DNA of 64,000 nt from Cryomorpha sp963741985. Its GTDB lineage: Bacteria; Bacteroidota; Bacteroidia; Flavobacteriales_D; Cryomorphaceae. Shown one piece after another: positions 25,574 through 34,259 of this stretch. The notes beneath the pieces are model-generated. The model saw nothing but the letters and a program-made list of their open reading frames with translations. It was not told the DNA's origin and did not search any database. The stretch covers positions 682,001 through 746,000 of the forward strand of contig CAVUKD010000004.1 of NCBI GenBank assembly GCA_963741985.1, written 5' to 3'. The position numbers and the translations under genes were made by a program. Position 1 is the first letter of the stretch, and every line of letters starts with the position of its first letter.

Positions 25574-26173
25574 CTATTTTGCTTTAGCCCCGGCTTCGAT
25601 TTTTACTTTCAATGTATTTTCTTTCGGAGGTATTGGACATGAATAGGCATGACTATATGCACAATACGGATTGTAAGCCAGATTAAAATCAACAATCAGA
25701 CTATCAGATTCAGGTCGTGAAAAATCAAGATAACGTCCTCCACCATAGGTTTCAAACCCATTGGTTTCATCCAGGAAAGGCACGAAAATATAATCCTTAT
25801 ACTCCATATTTCGCATTAAATCCAAATTTTGATATGCAGCAAGGTGCAGCGAATCTCCTTTTAAGACAAAACTGATATTTGCAACTTTCTGATAGGTATC
25901 TCTTCGGTCTCCGCTGGCTTCTATTTTAAAAGGTTTTTGTCTTTCCACAGATTGCCAACGCGCTACAACGCGATACTCAGAATTGAAATTATAGCGAGGA
26001 ATAGTATCAAAGTCAACAATATCTGCTTTCGGTAGTGGGCTTGTTTCTGGATTTCTGAATTCAGCATCCGATTCACTCCAAAATTTTGCGTAAGCAGCAC
26101 CGTGATCATCTGTTTGAGCAAAAAGTGAAATTGAAAGAAAAGCAAACAATAAAAAAGTGAACACGTTTTTCAT
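25574..26173 (-). CDS. DUF1684 domain secreted protein
   Basis: The product is 199 residues from ATG 26173; the longer frame upstream overlaps the divergent gene and lacks coding character. A signal peptide (1-~20, SISLFAQ) is followed by the DUF1684 domain. It ends in the family hallmark NPYCAYSHAYSCPIPPKEN and then LKVKIEAG. Other family blocks visible are AEFRNPETSPL near the start and GGGRYLDF in the second half. The biochemical role is unknown in the family. Confidence 0.82.
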   Translation of the reverse strand: MKNVFTFLLFAFLSISLFAQTDDHGAAYAKFWSESDAEFRNPETSPLPKADIVDFDTIPRYNFNSEYRVVARWQSVERQKPFKIEASGDRRDTYQKVANISFVLKGDSLHLAAYQNLDLMRNMEYKDYIFVPFLDETNGFETYGGGRYLDFSRPESDSLIVDFNLAYNPYCAYSHAYSCPIPPKENTLKVKIEAGAKAK

Positions 26174-26253
26174 CTGCCAAAGATAACCAACGTGTAATTG
26201 AATCAACCAACCTTGGTAAAAAGTTACGTCTATATTTAGCATATTGCACCCGA

Positions 26254-27027
26254 ATGGAAATAGCACAATCGATAAAGGATTCTGAAAACGCACTACGCGA
26301 CTTTGTGGCGTACAGCCTTGAACGTACTTTGGGTGAAGAATGGCTGCTGAAATGTGGGTTGCCTTCTGCCAAAATTGATGTGTGGAAAGAGCGTAAGCTG
26401 CAAAAAGAAGCTGATTCAGCACCAAATTCGGGAGAAGAACATCTTATTTTCTATGTGCCGTACGAAGATCTTAGTGAGTTAATATCCAAAAACTGGATCG
26501 GTGATTTTCAATCTGCGTTCATAGATCGTGATCAAATATTAACTTACCTGCGAATTCTTGGACGTTACCGCAGTCCGGATATGCAAAGACGCGAATTATT
26601 TGTGTACCAAAAGCACCTTCTTCTTGGAATTACCGGAGAGTTGCGCTCAAAAATTACTGCCTATCGAAGCCTTATGGAGATTGGCAAGGAAGGTTACCCG
26701 CGCATTGAGTATATCAAAGACAATTTGGGAAACATGTGGGTACCCGGAAAACCGCGGAGGGTAAAAACTTCCAATAATATAAATCCTGGGATGACCATTG
26801 AGTTTATCGTGAAAGCCCACGATCCGGAAGGGATGCCTCTGGAATATAAACTTCACGGCGGAAAATGGCAATCCGGAAACATTCTCTTTTTTGAAGTACT
26901 TCCGAAACACATACAAAAACAAGCTCAGTTGAGTATTACCATCCGTAGCCCCAGAAAATTTCACGCCTATCCGCTTGGCTACGACGACCGAATCGTTTTC
27001 GAATACCAGATCCTGCCATTGAAATAG
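26254..27027 (+). CDS. Swt1-like HEPN domain protein with degenerate catalytic motif
   Basis: The product is 257 residues with no signal peptide. The N-terminal ~150 residues are helical and resemble Swt1-type HEPN domains (ALRDFVAYSLERTLGEEWL... and DRDQILTYLRILGRYRSPDMQ). In active HEPN RNases a motif of the RN-x4-H type is expected here. Residues 106-111 read RSPDMQ, so Ser and Gln occupy the places of the catalytic Asn and His. The C-terminal ~85 residues are beta-rich (NINPGMTIEFIVKAHDPEG...). The domain assignment is inference. It is divergent from the DUF1684 gene with 80 bp between, and no toxin-antitoxin partner is adjacent. Confidence 0.5.
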   Translation: MEIAQSIKDSENALRDFVAYSLERTLGEEWLLKCGLPSAKIDVWKERKLQKEADSAPNSGEEHLIFYVPYEDLSELISKNWIGDFQSAFIDRDQILTYLRILGRYRSPDMQRRELFVYQKHLLLGITGELRSKITAYRSLMEIGKEGYPRIEYIKDNLGNMWVPGKPRRVKTSNNINPGMTIEFIVKAHDPEGMPLEYKLHGGKWQSGNILFFEVLPKHIQKQAQLSITIRSPRKFHAYPLGYDDRIVFEYQILPLK

Positions 27028-27240
27028 TCAAATGCACATTTGAAACTCCTAGGCTCAAAGAAAATCATCGACCCATAGGATATATTCGATAATTGCTGGA
27101 ATCCGTTTTTTTCGATACCCCTTTTCTCTGCGCCTTATAACCGCTGTGCTTTTTATCCGCTCTGCTAGGAGGCACTTGAAAAAATTAGATCGGATTTTTC
27201 GGGCTCAGCTAATATACAACCGAATTTCCAATCAAATCGA

Positions 27241-27404
27241 CCATTCATGAGGTGAGGGATGAACTTCGTGAAACCTCCCCTACTTCCCAATCTGAAATCC
27301 CGATATTTAACCAGTTGAAAATCAAAAAAACTTGATATTCTTTTGATGGTTGCTTTGAGCAGAGCACCTAAAAGCGAACACGCCTCAGGCAGTTCGCTTT
27401 TTTT
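27241..27404 (+). ncRNA. Candidate structured RNA or leader ending in a terminator
   Basis: The 438-bp stretch 27028-27465 has no convincing gene. Its second half contains consecutive hairpins: GAGGT/ACCTC (27249-27253 with 27273-27277), ATCAAAA/TTTTGAT (27321-27327 with 27341-27347) and a strong terminator at 27371-27404. It lies just before the DUF1883 gene, so it could be a small RNA, a long 3' UTR of the upstream gene, or an attenuated leader. No known RNA family is recognised. Confidence 0.3.
27371..27404 (+). terminator. Rho-independent terminator
   Basis: A 9-bp stem AAAGCGAAC / GTTCGCTTT (27371-27379 with 27392-27400) has an inner GCC-GGC pairing in the loop and is followed by seven T residues. 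It is the strongest intrinsic terminator in this part of the window and lies 62 bp before the DUF1883 start. Confidence 0.85.
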
Positions 27405-27465
27405 GTTTTCTTTTTGGAAAACATTTCAAATAAAATTGTGTACTTTTCAATTCAATTCAACACAG

Positions 27466-27810
27466 ATGAAATTTCTACACAAACCCTTTCAAGCGAAAGC
27501 CAAAGATCGCATTGTTGTTACATTCGATAAGCCCACACGTGTTTTGTTGATACATTCGAGGTACTTCGACAAGTATAGAGGAGGTCGCACTTATGACTAT
27601 CGCGGTGGCTTTTCAGAAAAATCCCCCGTTGAATTTATAATCCCATTTGATGGAACATGGCATGCCGTTATCGAAAAAGGAACCCTGAAAGCTCCACTTG
27701 AAGTACAAGGCAATGCCAAATTGCACAAGCCAAGATATCGGACTCTAAATGGAATGGAGCAAAACGAAACCCATCAAGAGGTTTCTGAATACGATGACAC
27801 CTTCGAATAA
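27466..27810 (+). CDS. DUF1883 domain protein
   Basis: The product is 114 residues from ATG 27466. The frame is open upstream to 27343, but that extension crosses the terminator hairpin and is rejected. Residues 1-~82 match DUF1883: MKFLHKPFQAKAKDRIVVTF, then LLIHSRYFDKYRGGRTYDYRGG, SPVEFIIPFDGTWHAVIE. This is a small beta-sandwich found alone or with TIR-type domains in other bacteria; no TIR domain is present here. The C-terminal ~30 residues are polar and probably disordered. The next gene begins 11 bp downstream. Confidence 0.8.
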   Translation: MKFLHKPFQAKAKDRIVVTFDKPTRVLLIHSRYFDKYRGGRTYDYRGGFSEKSPVEFIIPFDGTWHAVIEKGTLKAPLEVQGNAKLHKPRYRTLNGMEQNETHQEVSEYDDTFE

Positions 27811-27821
27811 TATTTTGCTGT

Positions 27822-28646
27822 TTGATTCGAAACCAATTTATTCCCGGTTACTTTTACCTTCTATTACTATTTTCGGGCTGCTCTTCCGAAAAAAGTAAAA
27901 AGAACCTCGGGGTTTATTCCGAAGATTCTTCGCAGGTGAAGCCACAAATCGAACCAATTGACACAACGGATTCACAAGTGATTGCCCCCGCTGATACCAT
28001 AAGTTACCCCATGCTTTCCAGCGAAAATGCGGTTTCCTTTTTACTTGAGTATTTCAAAGAAAATCCCGAAAGAAAAATCCAGCTTACAACTAGGCTTGGA
28101 ACTATTAAATTTCGCCTTTATGAGGATACACCGATTCATACCGCAAATTTCCTCATGCTTGTGAAAAGACATTATTTCGACAATACGGAGTTTACACGAG
28201 TTGTGAAAAATTTTGTGGTTCAGGGTGGAAATAACGACAAAGAATCGGAAGAAATAAAAAGACTTGTGATAGGCAGCTATGAGCTCCCGTCTGAAATAAA
28301 AGAAAATCACATCCACGAAAAGGGAGCACTGGCCATGGCCCGACGTTACGACGAGAATCCTGATAAACGATCTTCCGCTTATAATTTTTATTTTGTGGAA
28401 GGTCAAAAATTCACGGAGCCCCAATTATTGGCCATCGAACGAGATAACGAAGTCACCATTCCCGAGTGGAAAAGGAAAATTTACCGCGAGGTAGGTGGAG
28501 CTCCCCATCTCGATGGCCAACATACCGTATTCGGAGAAATATACGAAGGGCTTGAGGTACTTCACGAAATGGCAAATGTAAAAACCGATCAAAGCGATTG
28601 GCCAAAAATTCCGCTCATAATGAAAATGGAAGTAATTTATGAATAG
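27822..28646 (+). CDS. Lipoprotein cyclophilin-type peptidyl-prolyl isomerase
   Basis: The product is 274 residues. No ATG fits; the likely start is TTG 27822, which gives a lipoprotein signal peptide with Cys20 (LLLLFSGC). An in-frame stop at 27795 limits other choices. A linker follows, then a cyclophilin domain (~86-274) with IHTANFLMLVKRHYFDNTEF, RVVKNFVVQGGN, GALAMARRY, NFYFVEGQ and HTVFGEIYEGLEVLHEMANV. It has an insertion of ~30 residues around EPQLLAIERDNEVTIPEWKR. It catalyses prolyl isomerisation outside the cytoplasm. Its 3' end overlaps the next gene by 8 bp. Confidence 0.85.
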   Translation: MIRNQFIPGYFYLLLLFSGCSSEKSKKNLGVYSEDSSQVKPQIEPIDTTDSQVIAPADTISYPMLSSENAVSFLLEYFKENPERKIQLTTRLGTIKFRLYEDTPIHTANFLMLVKRHYFDNTEFTRVVKNFVVQGGNNDKESEEIKRLVIGSYELPSEIKENHIHEKGALAMARRYDENPDKRSSAYNFYFVEGQKFTEPQLLAIERDNEVTIPEWKRKIYREVGGAPHLDGQHTVFGEIYEGLEVLHEMANVKTDQSDWPKIPLIMKMEVIYE

Positions 28647-30339
28647 AATTCCATGGTGTCTCGCGCTATTATTTCTCTATCAAATAGGTATTTGTCAGAA
28701 TCCTGCGAAAAAAATTGAAATAGCTAAAAGCCTGAAAGGAATGAAAGCAGGCGTGTCATGTGCCCACCCGGCTGCTGCCGAAATTGGAGTAAAGATTCTG
28801 GCTGAGGGCGGCAATGCAGTCGATGCGGCGATTGCTGTAGAGTGGGCACTTGCGGTGTGTTATCCGCAAGCCGGGAATATAGGTGGAGGAGGATTTATGG
28901 TTCTTCGACTAAAAGATGGAACTGCCACTACGCTCGACTTTCGTGAAGAAGCTCCGGCGGCGGCATCTGCTACCATGTATCAAGATTCGATCGGAAATTT
29001 GATAGATAGATTGAGCATTGACACCCCTCTTGCAGCCGGAGTACCCGGATCAGTGAAAGGAATTTTCGACCTTCATGAAAAGTATGGCAAACTGCAAATG
29101 CAACAGCTCATTGAACCGGCTATAGAATTGGCGGAAAAAGGGTTTCGCATTACCGACATACAGGCTAAACTTTTGAATTACACGCAGGCAGATTTCGATT
29201 CGCAAAATCGATTTAAAACGCCTTTCCAAAAGGTGGAAAATTGGGTGGCAAATGATATCGTGGTTCAAAAAGATTTAGCAAATACGCTACGACGCATTTC
29301 TGCCAATGGAGTTGATGAATTCTATTCAGGTAAAACAGCTGAGCTTATTGCCGATGAAATGAAAGCGGGTGGTGGAATAATTACCAAAAAAGATCTGGCA
29401 ACCTACAAAACTGTTTGGCGCAAGCCTGTTTACGCCACTTTTGGGGACTACCGAATTATTTCAATGCCTCCGCCATCAAGCGGTGGAATTGCGCTGGCTC
29501 AGCTACTCACCCTTTGGGATTTGTTTGGGAATAATTCGATTACACACAATTCTCCCGCATATATTCATTTGCTTACTGAATTTGAAAGACGCGTTTATGC
29601 CGATCGATCCAAACATCTGGGCGATCCGAATTTCTATAATGTTCCGGAGGCGGGATTGACGGATAGAACGTATCTCAAAGCGCGAATGGCAAATTTTAAT
29701 CCAACGACCGCAACACCAAGCAGCGAGGTAGGCGCTGGAAGACCGTCTCCCGCCGAATCTACTGAAACGACCCATCTTTCGGTTGTCGATGCAGAAGGGA
29801 ATGCCGTCTCGATCACAACTACCCTCAACGGGCATTACGGTTGTCAAATAATGGTGAAAGGTGCCGGCTTTTTTCTTAATAATGAAATGGACGACTTCAG
29901 TTCCAAACCCGGTACTCCAAATATGTATGGCCTTATTGGAGGGGAGGCCAATGCAATAGCACCCGGAAAAAGAATGCTTAGTTCTATGACACCAACCATA
30001 GTCGAGAAATATGGAAAACTCTATCTGGTCGTTGGAACCCCTGGCGGATCCACCATTATAACCTCCGTTTTTCAAACGATTATGAACACAACCGTTTTCG
30101 ACATGAATTTGGCCGACGCGATCGCCGCACCCAAATTTCACAGCCAGTGGCTTCCCGATGCTATCTATTTTGAAGAAAACAGATTCGATCTTAAAACCAT
30201 ACGAACTTTAATAAAAATGAGCCATGAAGTCGATTATTATCCGTCTTTGGGTAGAGTCGACGCTATTGAGATAAACAGCGATAAAACACTTGACGTATGC
30301 GGTGATCCGCGTGCAGAGGATACGGCTGCAGGATACTAA
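28639..30339 (+). CDS. ggt: Gamma-glutamyltransferase
   Basis: The product is 566 residues, normal for the family. The signal peptide is ~1-19 (YQIGICQ). Large-subunit blocks include AAEIGVKILAEGGNAVDAAIA, NIGGGGFMVLR, FREEAPAAA and GVPGSVKGI. Autoprocessing and catalysis use Thr377, the first Thr of TTHLSVVDAEGNAVSITTTLN. Later blocks are GKRMLSSMTPTIV and GTPGGSTI. The enzyme transfers or hydrolyses the gamma-glutamyl group of glutathione in the periplasm. It is translationally coupled to the isomerase gene by an 8-bp overlap. Confidence 0.93.
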   Translation: MNRIPWCLALLFLYQIGICQNPAKKIEIAKSLKGMKAGVSCAHPAAAEIGVKILAEGGNAVDAAIAVEWALAVCYPQAGNIGGGGFMVLRLKDGTATTLDFREEAPAAASATMYQDSIGNLIDRLSIDTPLAAGVPGSVKGIFDLHEKYGKLQMQQLIEPAIELAEKGFRITDIQAKLLNYTQADFDSQNRFKTPFQKVENWVANDIVVQKDLANTLRRISANGVDEFYSGKTAELIADEMKAGGGIITKKDLATYKTVWRKPVYATFGDYRIISMPPPSSGGIALAQLLTLWDLFGNNSITHNSPAYIHLLTEFERRVYADRSKHLGDPNFYNVPEAGLTDRTYLKARMANFNPTTATPSSEVGAGRPSPAESTETTHLSVVDAEGNAVSITTTLNGHYGCQIMVKGAGFFLNNEMDDFSSKPGTPNMYGLIGGEANAIAPGKRMLSSMTPTIVEKYGKLYLVVGTPGGSTIITSVFQTIMNTTVFDMNLADAIAAPKFHSQWLPDAIYFEENRFDLKTIRTLIKMSHEVDYYPSLGRVDAIEINSDKTLDVCGDPRAEDTAAGY

Positions 30340-30359
30340 AATAACCGGTTAGGAAAACG

Positions 30360-30803
30360 ATGAATAAAATTCTTGAAAAATACAATGCTGTCAATGCTTT
30401 TGGTAAGCAAATTGGTATGAAATTAAACGTAATCACCCCCGGCAAAGTTGAATACCGACTTAAAATAAAAGAGGAGCATCTCTCAAACCCAATGGCAGCG
30501 CACGGAGGTGTAATCGCTGCGATGATGGATGGAATTTTGGGTGTGGCTTGTCTTTCTTTAAGTGTGGAAAGTGCTCGACTGACGAGTACTGTAGAATTCA
30601 AGCTCAATTATTTTACTCCAATAAAACTTGGCGACCAACTGATCGGCGTAGGCGAAGTAGTATTCGAAGGCAATAAGTTAATGAGTTCAGAAGGAACAAT
30701 TTATTGTGAAAACAGGGATATGCAGATCGTATGCAAAGGATTAGGGACTTTCAACTCTTATCCTATTGAAAAGAACCATCTTTTTAACGAGCAAATAGAT
30801 TAA
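30360..30803 (+). CDS. PaaI-family hotdog thioesterase
   Basis: The product is 147 residues. The hotdog fold is indicated by NPMAAHGGVIAAMMDGILGVAC (the HGG-x-x-AAMMDG helix region with a catalytic-type Asp), followed by STVEFKLNYFTPIKLGDQLIG. It is expected to hydrolyse aryl- or acyl-CoA thioesters in the cytoplasm. It starts 20 bp after ggt and may share its transcript. It is convergent with the acyltransferase gene downstream. Confidence 0.85.
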   Translation: MNKILEKYNAVNAFGKQIGMKLNVITPGKVEYRLKIKEEHLSNPMAAHGGVIAAMMDGILGVACLSLSVESARLTSTVEFKLNYFTPIKLGDQLIGVGEVVFEGNKLMSSEGTIYCENRDMQIVCKGLGTFNSYPIEKNHLFNEQID

Positions 30804-30857
30804 TGGTCATTTTTTTTTTGAAAGATAAGACGTAAAAATACCTGAAAATTTACCAGA

Positions 30858-31613
30858 TTATTTTTCAATTTCAAAAGGCCTGTCAGATACGCGTATAAAT
30901 TCCTGACTTTGCTTGATAGCACGCATTACCTGAGCCAAAATTTCTTCAGTCGAAGCTTCGAAGTCAATGTTTAAAGGTTGATAAAACTTCATTAGGAGTC
31001 GGGTATCCTTCATCTTAATCTTCAACCCTTTTTTGTCAAAAGCTCTTCGAAAACCATCAATATTCACCGGAACTACAATGGGGCGATACGTTTTTATGAT
31101 ATGTGCGGTTCCTTTACGTCCCTGTTCAAAGGGTTTGGTTGTTCCTTGCGGAAAAGTAACCAGCCAGCCATCGCCGAGGGCTTTTCCAATTCTTGCGGGA
31201 TCCGACAAGTCTACTTCTCTATGAATTTCCTTACCGGCTTCGCGCCAGGTCCTTTGCACAGATACAGCTCCTCCGTAGGCAAATATTTTTGGCAAAAAGC
31301 CACTCTTCATTGTTTCATTGGCGGCCACATAATAAATTCCAATTCGCGGCCACAAAAGATAGATTGGATTTCGGATACCGCGTTTCAGCCCCCAATAAGA
31401 AGCGCTAAAAGCATGATACATAAGCATTACATCAGCAAAGTAGGTTTGATGATTGGACACAAAAAGCACATTGCGATCCGGAAGATTCTTGAGAACATCC
31501 ATTCCGGCAACGACCGATTTATTCGTCCATACGAAACGAGGCCACGTGACCATTCCAAGAATAGAAATCATCAATCGCTTCAAAAACTTCCACTGACCAA
31601 AAACGTTTTTCAA
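30858..31613 (-). CDS. PlsC-like lysophospholipid acyltransferase
   Basis: The product is 251 residues with one N-terminal hydrophobic segment and a PlsC-type domain. The catalytic block is NHQTYFADV (residues 54-62). It has five residues between His55 and Asp61 instead of the classical four, a variant to note. The phosphate-binding block reads FPQGTTKPF instead of FPEGT[RS]. Later blocks include RPIVVPVNIDGFRRAFDKKG. It probably acylates lysophosphatidate or a related lipid at the inner membrane. It follows priA on the same strand after 44 bp and is likely cotranscribed. Confidence 0.8.
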   Translation of the reverse strand: MKNVFGQWKFLKRLMISILGMVTWPRFVWTNKSVVAGMDVLKNLPDRNVLFVSNHQTYFADVMLMYHAFSASYWGLKRGIRNPIYLLWPRIGIYYVAANETMKSGFLPKIFAYGGAVSVQRTWREAGKEIHREVDLSDPARIGKALGDGWLVTFPQGTTKPFEQGRKGTAHIIKTYRPIVVPVNIDGFRRAFDKKGLKIKMKDTRLLMKFYQPLNIDFEASTEEILAQVMRAIKQSQEFIRVSDRPFEIEK

Positions 31614-31657
31614 AACCTATAGATTCAAAAGGGGAAAGATAGTAGAAAATGCTTTAT

Positions 31658-34120
31658 TTATTGGGGATCAACATTTATTACGAGACGCACTGAACTGAAT
31701 TCCTTTTGGCTAAAAATTCGATTATTCAAGGCATTGAGTTTTCGTTTGACGTCAGAAATATTCGCCACCCGGTCTACTTTCAAAATAATATTCTTGTTAA
31801 ACTGATTCTTAACCCGAGCCACTGCCGGATATTCCGGCCCGAGAAGGTGCGATTCTGCTATGAATGTCTTAAGCTCATTGAAATATTGAGCAGCGCAGTA
31901 ATCAACTCGCTCCACCTGCCGATGCCGAAAAGTGAGAAGAATCAAGCGTACAAAAGGAGGATAAGCGTACTTGCGCCTTTCCTGAAGTTCTTTATCGGCC
32001 ACTTCCTCAAAATTTCCTTTAATGACCTGCTGGATTACCCATTGACCCGGGTCGTGACTTTGAATAATCACTTTCCCGCGTTTTTGACGGCGGCCTGCCC
32101 TACCTGCCACCTGGGTCATCATTTGAAAACCGCGTTCGGTGGCTCTGAAATCAGGAAATTTCAGCAGTAAATCGGCATTGAGAATTCCAACGAGATTCAC
32201 TTTGCCAAAATCCAATCCCTTGGTCACCATCTGGGTACCAATCAAAATATCTATAAATCCATCCTGAAAATCGCTAAGAATCTGTTGGTAAGCATTTTTA
32301 CCTCTGGTACTATCAAAATCGAGACGGCCCAGCTTTGCATCCGGAAAGTGGATTTGCATTTCCTCTTCGATTCTTTCGGTACCGAATCCTGCCAATTTCA
32401 GTTTATGTGAGCCACAGGCCGGGCAAGTTGGCGGTGTATTGTATTTGCTTCCGCAATAGTGGCATACAAGGCGGTGCTGAGCTTTGTGAAAGGTTAGGGT
32501 AACATCGCACCGCGTACATTCCGGCGACCAACCACACATTTCGCAAACCAGTACGGGCGCATATCCGCGTCGGTTTTGAAAAAGGATAACCTGCTCACGG
32601 AGTTTGAGCGAGGCACTGATTTCTTCTAACAATTCCCGGGTAAAGTACCCGGATGGAGCATTCTTATGGCTCAGTGAGGCAGTGTTCATTTGGGGAAGCT
32701 GCATTCCACCATAGCGCTCTGATAAAGTCACATATCCAAATTTTCCAGTTCTGGCATTGTAAAGCGATTCATAAGCCGGAGTTGCTGACCCCATAAGGGT
32801 TTTGGCACCGTGTATAGAGGCCAGAACGATAGCTGAATCCCTTGCGTGGTAGCGTGGAGCGGGATCAAATTGCTTGAAAGAGGTTTCGTGTTCTTCGTCG
32901 ATTATGACAAGTCCCAGATTGCTGAAGGGTAGAAAAACAGCGCTTCGTGCTCCGAGAATCAAATTTCCTTTTCCTGAACCATTTTTCAAAACAAGGTTCC
33001 AGATTTCTACGCGCTCGTGCTGGTTAAATTTTGAATGGTATACCGCCACCTTATTACCGAAATAACGTTGCAACCGTTCAATCATCTGTGTGGTCAAAGC
33101 TATTTCCGGAAGGATGTACAATACCTGCTCTCCCCTATCCAGCGCTTCACAGATTAAATGGGTATAAATCTCCGTTTTTCCCGAAGAGGTAACCCCATGA
33201 AGCAATACCGTGTCTTTGGTTTCAAAAGCTGATTTTATTTCTGTAAGAGCTTTTTCCTGAAAAGGATTGAGCAAAATTTTGGGTTTGGCTTCATCCTGCA
33301 CCATAGGTAATCTACCCACTTCTCGATCTTCGATTTTGAGAATTTCCTTTTTTACCAATTCATTAACGATCGCAGCACTAAATCCACCTTTTTTTTGGAA
33401 AAAAATCCGTTTCACATCCTGCTTCCCCTCGCCATAATGGTTGCTCATTTGTATAAAAACCATTAGTGCATCTTGCTGTTTTTGTGAACGATGCAGTTTC
33501 TCAAAAGCAGATTGTAATCCCTCCTCTCCCTGTGCATGCTCTCCGAGATGCAAGTACGATTCAATTTTTGGCTTGTAGCCTTCTTTAAGATTTTCAACGA
33601 CCATTATGGCAAAGGCTTCCAGCAGTTTTTTCAAAATCGGCTGGATTGTTTTTATCCCAAGAATGTCCGAAATCTCATCGCTACTCAAGATTTCTCGTTT
33701 GGCGAGTGCTTCTAGAAACCCGATTTCACGTTCCGAAAATTGGGTGAGATCTCCATCAAAAGCGGGGTTGAGAATATATTTAGTTTCACTCGAAAGGCGC
33801 AGCCCAATGGGCAGTGCAGCAAGATAAATATCGCCTCTATTACAGAGATAATAGCCGGCCATCCATTCCCAAAAAGTAATTTGTTCGGCCGTCACAATCG
33901 GCTCCTCATCAAGAAGCGAATCGATATACTTTGCCTCATAGGCGTTTGGCGGATCAGTGTGAATCGAAAAAACGATACCCGTATAGAGCTTGTTTTTGCC
34001 GAAAGGCACTACCACGCGCATGCCCACCTGGACATACGGCTCCATACTCTGTGGGATGCGGTACGTGAAGGTATTCGGGACGGAAAGCGGGAGGAGTATT
34101 TCGGTGAAATAGGTTTTCAA
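31658..34120 (-). CDS. priA: Primosomal replication protein N' (PriA helicase)
   Basis: The product is 820 residues, full length. The N-terminal 3'-DNA-binding domain (1-~105) is followed by a superfamily 2 helicase core with GVTSSGKTEIY (Walker A), DEEH (Walker B), GSATPAYES, and later GTQMVTKGLDF and QVAGRAGR. The zinc-binding segment between has eight cysteines (CEMCGWSPECTRC ... CHYCG ... CPACG). It reloads the replisome at repaired forks in the cytoplasm. The start ATG gives the conserved MKTYFTEILLPL beginning. It is divergent from the symporter gene across ~140 bp. Confidence 0.95.
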   Translation of the reverse strand: MKTYFTEILLPLSVPNTFTYRIPQSMEPYVQVGMRVVVPFGKNKLYTGIVFSIHTDPPNAYEAKYIDSLLDEEPIVTAEQITFWEWMAGYYLCNRGDIYLAALPIGLRLSSETKYILNPAFDGDLTQFSEREIGFLEALAKREILSSDEISDILGIKTIQPILKKLLEAFAIMVVENLKEGYKPKIESYLHLGEHAQGEEGLQSAFEKLHRSQKQQDALMVFIQMSNHYGEGKQDVKRIFFQKKGGFSAAIVNELVKKEILKIEDREVGRLPMVQDEAKPKILLNPFQEKALTEIKSAFETKDTVLLHGVTSSGKTEIYTHLICEALDRGEQVLYILPEIALTTQMIERLQRYFGNKVAVYHSKFNQHERVEIWNLVLKNGSGKGNLILGARSAVFLPFSNLGLVIIDEEHETSFKQFDPAPRYHARDSAIVLASIHGAKTLMGSATPAYESLYNARTGKFGYVTLSERYGGMQLPQMNTASLSHKNAPSGYFTRELLEEISASLKLREQVILFQNRRGYAPVLVCEMCGWSPECTRCDVTLTFHKAQHRLVCHYCGSKYNTPPTCPACGSHKLKLAGFGTERIEEEMQIHFPDAKLGRLDFDSTRGKNAYQQILSDFQDGFIDILIGTQMVTKGLDFGKVNLVGILNADLLLKFPDFRATERGFQMMTQVAGRAGRRQKRGKVIIQSHDPGQWVIQQVIKGNFEEVADKELQERRKYAYPPFVRLILLTFRHRQVERVDYCAAQYFNELKTFIAESHLLGPEYPAVARVKNQFNKNIILKVDRVANISDVKRKLNALNNRIFSQKEFSSVRLVINVDPQ

Positions 34121-34259
34121 ACTGAATTCGGAATTTTTGCAGGTAGAATCGAAAGAACAAATTTAGTTGAATTTACCAACATTTCATCGTGGCAATTTTT
34201 TCAAATTTAATCTTAAACGCTTTTCATAAGATGGTATTTTTCAAGAATAGAAAACCTGT

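Noticed and set aside
25574..26425. 283-residue version of the DUF1684 protein
   Set aside because: The first 84 codons overlap the divergent HEPN gene and precede a good signal peptide at ATG 26173.
27343..27465. N-terminal extension of the DUF1883 gene
   Set aside because: It would be translated through the strong terminator hairpin, and the family alignment begins at the internal ATG 27466.
29503..30141. 212-codon minus-strand ORF inside ggt
   Set aside because: It lies wholly opposite a clear gamma-glutamyltransferase gene, has no family resemblance and is rich in Cys/His/Arg as expected for a shadow frame.
31101..31622. 173-codon plus-strand ORF opposite the PlsC-like gene
   Set aside because: It is an antisense shadow; the minus-strand gene has clear catalytic motifs.
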